Source of the DNA: Wuchereria bancrofti
Lineage: Eukaryota; Nematoda; Chromadorea; Rhabditida; Onchocercidae
Length of the DNA: 64,000 nt
Direction of reading: 5' to 3'
Assembly (NCBI GenBank): GCA_005281725.1
Contig: SSBO01000001.1
Span: 3,890,399-3,954,398, forward strand
In this document: piece by piece, positions 58,401 to 64,000 of the stretch
Numbering within the stretch: position 1 is the first letter of the stretch
Layout of the letters: every line of letters starts with the position of its first letter
Position numbers and translations under genes: made by a program
The notes under the pieces: generated by a model
What the model saw: the letters and a program-made list of their open reading frames with translations, nothing else
Told to the model about the DNA's origin: nothing
Database searches by the model: none

Positions 58401-61400
58401 CATCTTTTCCAAGTAGTAAAAGTAGAAGGCAGTTGATGTAGATAATGTTATTGCAGATTCGGATGGTGGGCCAGTTCGCTCTGATCGATTTGGAAGACCA
58501 TTGGATACCTATGCATTATCCTTACCAACTGATGAACGAGAAGATGTGGAAGTTTTACCAACCAACGAAAGAGGTTATATGATACATTCGGTTAGACCTA
58601 GTAGGAAACCATTACAAACAGATCATTATAGTTCCTATTTAGGCCACTATGCGAAACAGATAGAAACAATAAATGAGGATAAAACAATTGTCCCAGATGG
58701 TAAAATCATATCAACAGATGGAGGAAAGCAGCATATTTACCGGACGTTTGCTTCTGAAAATAGACATCGATCAACCAATAGTCATAGAAAGCTTATTTAT
58801 CAAATATTTGGTGATGACAGAAGGATTCTTCCAACAGATGGAACTGGTGCACGTTTCAAAATGGATGGTAAATCAGGAGCAACTAATTTTTATGGAGAAC
58901 CACTGAATAGCGAGCGAAGCTCAATTTTTTCAACTGATACCAGTGGGGATTATCATATTTCAACCAAAAAACTGACCGATAAATTACTGCCTGCTAATAG
59001 AAATAGCAGTCTCTTGTATCCAACAATGGATTCAAATTTGAAGACTATAACGGACACGTTCGTATCTGCAACTTCTGTTTCTTTGCCGTTCTTGATCTTG
59101 TTTCCGGATGGTCGTCCATTATCTATCGGGGAGAATGGTGCTTACCTTGATGACAACGGACAGAGTTTGGTCCATATCGATCAAAGTGGCCGTCCTATAA
59201 TATCAGCTAATGGCACACCACTGCAGAAAATTGGTGATGGCAAATATCTCTATCCATACGAATCCCAAAAAGGAAAACCAACCTTTGCTAATGTTGGCGA
59301 TGAGGATCATCTGTTACGAACAGATTCTGATAGTCGTCAAATGCAATTAAATGATAGAGGACGATCTATTAATGGCTATGGTAGATCATCTCCGGAAGAT
59401 GAACGTAGGAACTATATGTGGAACACGGAAACGACAGTAGCACATCATGCCTCAGCACCTTCCGGGTGAGATAGTAACACTTGTATTGGATTTTTATTGA
59501 ATTCAAACCTTTTTTATTTATTGAACTTGGTCAATTATGAAAAGTAGTAGGATTGCAGATTTTACAGATTAATTCTGAGGTACTGATCTTGTACTGCACG
59601 AGTACCTAACAGTAAATATGCACGAGTGCCTGATAATAAATACAACAAATCATGCGTATGAGCAGCTGCCAATCAGTGCTAGTTACTTTAAAATAAAATA
59701 ATTTAAATTTGTTAGCTGCAGAATCGACACTTGGACCAGTCCATCATCATATTGTGTGGTCAGTTCAAATGTTGACATGTTACTTATTCTGGATTCATCG
59801 AGCAGTGTAAGGGTTGTTGATTACCGGATTATGAAGGATTTTATCAAAAATTTCCTAACTAGTCACTTCAACTTACAACGCAATTATGTTCGTGTCGGTG
59901 TAATGAAATACGGTGATAAGGTTGGTTATCCCAGACTTTAGACTTGTGAAAAAATTTTTAAAATCTTGAAAAATTTATTTCGCACTATTATATTCGTTAT
60001 TCTTTCGCAAAATAATTAGGCTGTAAAAATGGTATGTGTTTTTCAAATGTATAATTTCAGGTCGAGATCCCGATATCACTGGGTGACTACGATAGTCAAA
60101 CTGAGCTCCTGTCAAGGATTAGTGAAACCAGGCGTATGCGTGGTGAAGCTAATCTTGGTCAGGCTTTACTCGATGCTTCTGGAGAATTTCTCATTTTCGG
60201 ATCCAAGGATATTCCTCGCATCATCATTATATTTTCAAACGGGCGGTATAGGTATTAATACACGTCTTGATGCTCTTAAATATTAATCTTTAACGATCAC
60301 TTTTTATTAATACTACTTCTGGTAGGGTTTCTCAAAACTCAGGAGGAAATTCATTTATACGAAGTAGATAAATTCGAAGAACCAAGTTTATTCCAGTCCT
60401 GGAAAGGATCAAATCCCTGGAAAGGGATCAAACAAATAAAACTTGGTTACGAAAGTATCATGAGATTGATTTTAGTGACTAAAAAAAGGCAATTTCTTTC
60501 CAGTTTTGTTTTTTCAATTTTGAATTTGCAGAGGTGAATTAAAAGAGAATGCTGATCTATTACGGAATGATACAAAAGTTCATATATTCCTGGTGGATGT
60601 TGGGAATCAGGGTGATAAGGCACAAAATCTGGCCATTGTTGGTGAATCCAATCCACATCGGATTATTACTATTGATGGGTGGCATGGAATGCGTCCAGAC
60701 ATTCTGAGTCCTTTTGTGAATGAATTGTGCAAGGTTGGTAATGTTCATGGGAAATTCATTCCAGAATTCTGTTTTTGTTCTTTTCTTGGCCCTGATAATA
60801 CTCCAACTTGCAAATGACCATTTTTTGATAGCGATTTTGAAGTTACATATTGTTGCATTCTCTCTATAATGCCTTACTATTTCTGGTGATTGTTATAAGC
60901 AATGAAACAATGTCACTACCATTTGTGCCTTTCCGATATTTTAATTAAATAAGACTTTTCAAAATTTTGAGTGCTCGGATAAATATTTACTGTCAACTAT
61001 CCTTTCAGCTACTGCCACAAAGGCAAGATAAAGCAAATAGAGATAGTACTTGGCCAACAAGACAAACTGAAATGCGAATTGCAACTCCTACACGTATTTG
61101 CAGTCGGGTTGATTTTCAGGTAGAAATCTTTGCCTGGAAATGAAATCTTTAAATTTTCACACTCACTTACATTGTAAGAGAAGAGAAATATATTATCATT
61201 TATTGGTCATGATCTATCCCTCGTTTGTTTGCATATTTCGTCTTCTTAAAATATCAGTTTAAGGCAGATATAATATTTGTCCTGGATTCCTCCGACACTG
61301 TTACATCAAAAGAATATGCTAACTTGAAGGAAGGTATAAGTATGTTGATTGATGATATATTCGATTTATCACCAAATATTGTTCGCATTGGCTTCATCGA

Positions 61401-64000
61401 ATATAGGTACCAGATTTATAATATAATTCAGAAAGAGAAATACACATACTATTAATCTTTCCAAATAAAGAATATTTCTTTTTTGGGATGAGTAATGCAG
61501 GTTTTTTCAGTTTGAATAATTTTCCTGCAACAAGTGAAAAAGAATTTCTGCATTTGAATGCATTAATTTTAATTCAAAATGATTTTAGAATAAGGCAATT
61601 AAATTATAATTTACAACTGAATTTTTGCGTTCATATATTTACTTCTAATTTGTCGACATCCAATGGATTAAATAGAACGTTTAATAATTAATTCCTTGCA
61701 AAAAAAAAGGTCCAAGTATTTATCTTTCGTTTAGGCATTAACTTGGAATTTGAGACTTGGTTCTGTGCAGTAACACACTAATTAGATAGACACATTGGTT
61801 TAGTTTTTTTATTTCTGGTTTCATTATTTTCAGTGATAAGGCGTCAGTTCCCGTACCACTTGGTTATTATGATAATAAAATGCAACTTTTGGCAGATATA
61901 TCAAACAGTGAACAGCTTGGTGGTACACCAGTCATTGTAAGAGGTCTTCACGCTGCTAAAGAACAGTTCAAGCGACATGGCCGGAATGGCGTTTCAAGAA
62001 TTTTGCTTTTGGTAACGAGTGGTGCTAATCGGTTTGTGTGTTTTAAATCCGATAATCTTTCACAAGAAAACATCAAATGGAAATAATTGATGTTTGCTGG
62101 CGCTTTTTTCATTCGCATGACAATTTCGGCACTAATTGCAATAGCAATTTAAACAGACTATTATATGTATGATTGATTCGCCTCTGTTGTTTATTCGCTA
62201 TAGTAGCTCACATTTAACATGGTGTTTATAATGTATGAATCTTTGCTTTAAATTTCTTATACAGATACTCTATATTTAGTGGTCACACTTTTCAGCGGTA
62301 ATGTAGCTTTCGCAGCAGACGATCTTCGTAAGCGTCTGAATGTGAGTGTCTTTGCGCTGGTCGTAAACACATCTCGAGGAGCCCAAATGATACTGAATCG
62401 TTTGACGGGGGACGCTCAACGACGAGTAATATCAATTTCTAGCGCAAGTAAACTGCAAGAACGAGAGTTGCTACATATTGGACAAGTACTCTGCGGTGAT
62501 ACTGATGTAATCCCTGCTAATATTTGGCCAGCGCAGGAGACTCCACATCGAACTACAAAACGTGATGCTTCTTATGGTGAATCAAAGCGCAAGTAACTTT
62601 TGCAGAGCAATCAATTTTCTTAATCTTAATCTGTTTGTTTTCAATTGCCAGCACAGATCGATAAAACAGACTTATTAAACTATAATACAGTTCCAACAGG
62701 CAATTTGCTTGCACCTACTTAAGGCTAAGTTTGATTCTGTTGTTGTCAGTTAACTTACGAAAATGATTTTTTAAAACTTTGTCGATTAGGAAAGATAAAA
62801 TATCTCGTTCGTCACTGCTCTATTGGAAAACAACAACCGCAACCGAATATTTCGCCCCCAAACCACTTTGCAAGGATGGTTTCTTACGCCCATATCAAAT
62901 TTCGATCGTCGTTGACAACACCGCCAGGTCGCCTGAGAAAGTAATGCAATTCTGCTTTAGAATAATTCGATTTTATGATTTATAACTTACATTCATCCTC
63001 TTCCTTTTTGCTTTTGTTTTCCACTGCATGCACCTATGTATACGTCTTTCAGGATTTCCGCCTAGTATTGAATCATGTTGTTAGCTTTTTGAAAATGCGG
63101 TTTTCACCAGAAAGCAAACTTGTGCAACTAAATTTGGTAGGCGTTGGTAGCGATGGCACCAATTTAAAGGCAGCAGATTTTGGCGTTGATGTGGTGGATG
63201 AAATTTTCGCCAAACTGATACAAAAAAAGTGAGTTTTATTTGTAAAACCTTCGAATCCGTATAAAAAGAAAAAAAGTTAAATTAAACTTCTATGGGATAT
63301 AGCATTTCAACTGGTTTATTTACTGCTTGACACAAATTTCTGACCAATTTTACAGCTTGATTAATCTAATCCATACAAAACATTGTAGAAGTGATGAAAT
63401 TTCTCCCAAACTTGGTCGAGGTCTTGATGAAGCAATGTTGTTAGCCAAGGAACACGCTGTGAAAGGAGTCATTCAGATAATTCTGATCATTAGCGCTGAT
63501 GGGACAAGCAGGTATTACAAGCTTTTCTTGTCTTATTCATGCAATAAATAAAACTCTTCCTTCATCAAATAATATGAAGATATTGGTGATAATTTCTTTT
63601 TCTTTTTACCTTTCTAGTGATGACGCAATACAATCAGCGCAATATGCAAGAGAACAGTATGTAGATGGCATTGTTGCAATCTCGATAAGGGCTCCGTCTA
63701 GCGAACTCTTGAAGGAATTATCATTGGGAAGTTCTACCAAGTCTGTTTTACAGTTCTCTTCTACGTTTATTCAACTTCTACCCTTCTTTCATTTAATAGT
63801 TTAACTTTTATTTAAAAAATTGTTGATCCAGCATACTGATCAGCAGTTTTGATCTAGTAACTTAAAACTTCAGAACATGAATTGGCGGTATTAAATCATC
63901 AATTAAAGTATAAACGATAAAGCTGTTGCGTACATTCCATTAAACAATTGGTTCTAAGAATGACATTTTTAAAAACGAAAACAACTGAATTTTGCAGAGT
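27826..64000 (+). CDS. dig-1: DIG-1-like giant extracellular matrix protein, 3'-truncated by window edge
   Basis: Secreted giant of the nematode basement membrane; in C. elegans DIG-1 keeps the gonad, neurons and axons in place (family knowledge). I resolved 61 exons, first 27826-28021, then 29580-29645, 31330-31434 and so on to 63618-63740 and a final one opening at 63998. Every phase agrees, so about 5,428 residues are encoded with no break. Order of parts: signal peptide, basic region, sushi, two EGF, 7 Ig and 11 FN3, EGF, PTDxxG repeat blocks and five VWA domains (separate entries). This combination on one chain is what identifies DIG-1; the C. elegans protein is about 13,000 residues, so more than half should lie beyond the right edge. 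Start chosen at 27826 because a hydrophobic leader follows directly and a splice acceptor precedes it. Introns are GT-AG except two GC-AG. The first three introns are the longest, 1.6-2.1 kb. Confidence 0.88.
28093..28506 (+). other. 137-codon open frame inside dig-1 intron 1, probably chance
   Basis: Longest open frame outside the assigned exons. It is rich in F, S, L and I with no motif I know and no matching splice context, so I do not call it a gene. Confidence 0.25.
33524..34073 (+). other. dig-1: dig-1 exons 4-5: sushi (CCP) module
   Basis: Exons 33524-33680 and 33847-34073, residues 123-250. Cysteine pattern typical of sushi modules: paired early Cys, then [16 protein letters not shown] and a closing PPKC. 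A proline-rich lead-in (PPFPPPEAG) precedes it. Sushi modules bind other proteins; the partner is unknown. Confidence 0.85.
34383..34826 (+). other. dig-1: dig-1 exons 6-7: two EGF-like modules
   Basis: Exon 34383-34499 encodes a clean EGF with six Cys ([15 protein letters not shown]). It lacks the full calcium-binding N-terminal motif. Exon 34722-34826 encodes a second, degenerate EGF-like stretch ([18 protein letters not shown]). Each is a single exon with phase 1 at both ends. Confidence 0.85.
36644..36682. repeat. Perfect 17-bp inverted repeat in a dig-1 intron
   Basis: AAATCATTCATGCAGTA at 36644-36660 and its exact reverse complement at 36666-36682, with a 5-base loop. It sits in the intron between exons 11 and 12 and would form a strong hairpin in RNA or DNA. 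A miniature element remnant is possible, but no terminal repeats or target duplication were identified. Confidence 0.85.
36981..37067. repeat. Three tandem copies of a 29-bp AT-rich unit
   Basis: Unit begins ATAGATTAAAAAATG; copies at 36981-37009 and 37010-37038, then a poorer third. Located in the dig-1 intron between exons 12 and 13. Confidence 0.75.
41252..41372 (+). other. dig-1: GC-AG intron in dig-1 (between exons 24 and 25)
   Basis: The exon ends CAG and the intron begins GCAAGT, the optimal GC donor, with acceptor TTCTAG. Only this donor keeps the FN5 frame (PNGPIQ joined to AYTVYF, phase 0). The nearest GT donor would be out of frame. Confidence 0.8.
44052..44513 (+). other. dig-1: GC-AG intron in dig-1 (between exons 32 and 33)
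   Basis: Again CAG followed by GCAAGT, with acceptor TTCTTCAG. Phase 0 joins the first half of Ig6 (WVNKDEQ) to [10 protein letters not shown]. The nearby GT would shift the frame. Confidence 0.8.
49329..49492 (+). other. dig-1: dig-1 exon 45: third EGF-like module and acidic linker
   Basis: Residues about 2135-2189. Six Cys in EGF order ([28 protein letters not shown]), followed by EEDEEGS. It enters in phase 1 but leaves in phase 0, marking the change from modular to repetitive architecture. Confidence 0.8.
52326..52592 (+). repeat. dig-1: Perfect 267-bp duplicate, copy 1
   Basis: Identical base for base to 52959-53225, offset 633 bases (211 codons, about three repeat units). A single mismatch at 52593/53226 is followed by 16 more matching bases. 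Neighbouring repeat units differ at many silent sites, so this copy is recent. Confidence 0.95.
52959..53225 (+). repeat. dig-1: Perfect 267-bp duplicate, copy 2
   Basis: Second copy of 52326-52592. In frame, so the protein carries the same 89-residue segment twice (from [10 protein letters not shown] to FIFGTP). Confidence 0.95.
54363..55064 (+). other. dig-1: dig-1 VWA domain 1
   Basis: Residues about 3704-3880, across exons 46 and 47 (54899 on), bracketed by Cys (KKNCDTH and EKECLLG). Seen: the first strand [35 protein letters not shown] and [10 protein letters not shown]. The metal-site DxSxS is replaced (INVETLD), although the later ITDG aspartate remains. Confidence 0.88.
55065..56208 (+). 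other. dig-1: dig-1 exon 47 repeat block B (degenerate PTDxxG repeats)
   Basis: Part of exon 54899-56566, residues about 3880-4260. Recognisable cores include [26 protein letters not shown] and PLPINKYGD, but spacing and sequence are far less regular than in exon 46. The frame is fully open. Confidence 0.85.
56209..57062 (+). other. dig-1: dig-1 VWA domain 2
   Basis: End of exon 47 and exon 48 (56887-57062), residues about 4262-4440. Bracketed by Cys (STCNKVEE and SDMCLLL). The first strand reads [10 protein letters not shown], so the MIDAS aspartate is Glu. [14 protein letters not shown] and AFRTALQLF are typical of the fold. It ends ARTRKPS in phase 1. Confidence 0.85.
57063..58456 (+). 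other. dig-1: dig-1 intron 48, containing the decayed exon
   Basis: Donor GTTAGT follows KPS with one base over; acceptor TTATTGCAG at 58456 restores a Gly/Asp-type codon and leads into [10 protein letters not shown]. Removing these 1,394 bases is the only way I found to keep the frame across this region. Confidence 0.8.
57644..58400 (+). pseudogene. Decayed PTDxxG repeat exon within dig-1 intron 48
   Basis: Translation in shifting plus frames still shows the repeat: [16 protein letters not shown] near 57686, QLPTDENR at 57844, [11 protein letters not shown] at 57901, LVLPSDQNK near 58050 and YPLQTDE at 58321. The best frame has stops at 57811, 57817, 57841 and 57949, and frames change at least twice. 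It is therefore a fossil of a former coding repeat block, now removed with the intron. It appears to be a lost piece of block C. Confidence 0.82.
58457..59465 (+). other. dig-1: dig-1 exon 49: repeat block C (strongly degenerate)
   Basis: 1,009 bases, residues about 4441-4776, open throughout. Cores still seen: [42 protein letters not shown] and GKYLYPYE. It is richer in S, R and H than exon 46. It ends in phase 2 at GTGAGA and leads into VWA3. Confidence 0.85.
59716..60733 (+). other. dig-1: dig-1 VWA domain 3
   Basis: Exons 59716-59920, 60061-60245 and 60532-60733, residues about 4777-4974. Bracketed by GCRIDTW and [15 protein letters not shown] keeps the DxSxS motif; the loop Thr is Asn ([10 protein letters not shown]) and the final acidic residue is lost (IIFSNGR). 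[15 protein letters not shown] matches the fold. Confidence 0.9.
61009..61119 (+). other. dig-1: dig-1 exon 53: linker between VWA3 and VWA4
   Basis: Thirty-seven residues, basic and polar ([18 protein letters not shown]), ending with CSRVDFQ, whose Cys probably pairs with that in VLCGD of VWA4. Confidence 0.8.
61258..62592 (+). other. dig-1: dig-1 VWA domain 4 and basic tail
   Basis: Exons 61258-61406, 61834-62031 and 62296-62592, residues about 5012-5225. [11 protein letters not shown] (DxSxT), [34 protein letters not shown] (loop Thr kept) and [10 protein letters not shown] (final Asp lost). Closes at VLCGDTD. A basic tail with [13 protein letters not shown] follows. Confidence 0.9.
62790..63740 (+). 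other. dig-1: dig-1 VWA domain 5, probably continuing past the window
   Basis: Exons 62790-62940, 63053-63228, 63356-63511 and 63618-63740. [11 protein letters not shown] opens the domain, with [11 protein letters not shown] where DxSxS would be. [13 protein letters not shown] and [18 protein letters not shown] follow. The last donor (GTCTGT at 63741) is in phase with an exon opening at 63998 (TTTTGCAG acceptor), so the gene continues. Confidence 0.85.

Overview
This is nuclear DNA of a nematode, most likely a clade III parasite of the filarial type. It is AT-rich (roughly two-thirds A+T by eye). Genes have many short exons, acceptors are of the TTTCAG type, and the protein content is worm-specific: a nematode-type CK1/TTBK-like kinase and a DIG-1-type giant matrix protein. 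Species cannot be fixed from the sequence alone. No rRNA, tRNA, CRISPR array or intact transposon was seen.

Layout. (1) 1-5105, plus strand: the 3' two-thirds of rpb-2, the second-largest RNA polymerase II subunit, in 18 exons; the 5' part lies off the left edge. (2) 6461-8577, plus: a small worm gene, or two adjacent genes, that I cannot name. The last three exons join cleanly; the join to the upstream three has a phase problem. (3) 9122-11660, minus: a complete 8-exon, 355-residue CK1/TTBK-like kinase, convergent with (2). (4) 11661-27825: about 16 kb in which I see no convincing gene. (5) 27826 to the right edge, plus: the 5' part of dig-1. I resolved 61 exons, about 5,428 codons, whose splice phases all agree; the gene runs off the window.

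The dig-1 product reads: signal peptide, basic N-terminal region, sushi, two EGF-like modules, a long array of 7 Ig and 11 FN3 modules, a third EGF, then a huge cysteine-poor repeat region built on a PTDxxG core (one 4.9-kb exon), interrupted and followed by von Willebrand A (VWA) domains, each bracketed by cysteines. Five VWA domains lie in the window. By family knowledge DIG-1 is a secreted giant that maintains tissue and neuron position in the basement membrane.

The most notable observations all lie in dig-1. The 1.4-kb intron 57063-58456 holds a decayed repeat-coding exon, with in-frame stops and frame shifts. A 267-bp segment inside the repeat exon is present twice with no differences. 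Two introns use GC-AG borders. No VWA domain in the window keeps a full metal-binding site. Borders between modules in the Ig/FN3 array are all phase 1, the pattern expected from exon shuffling.
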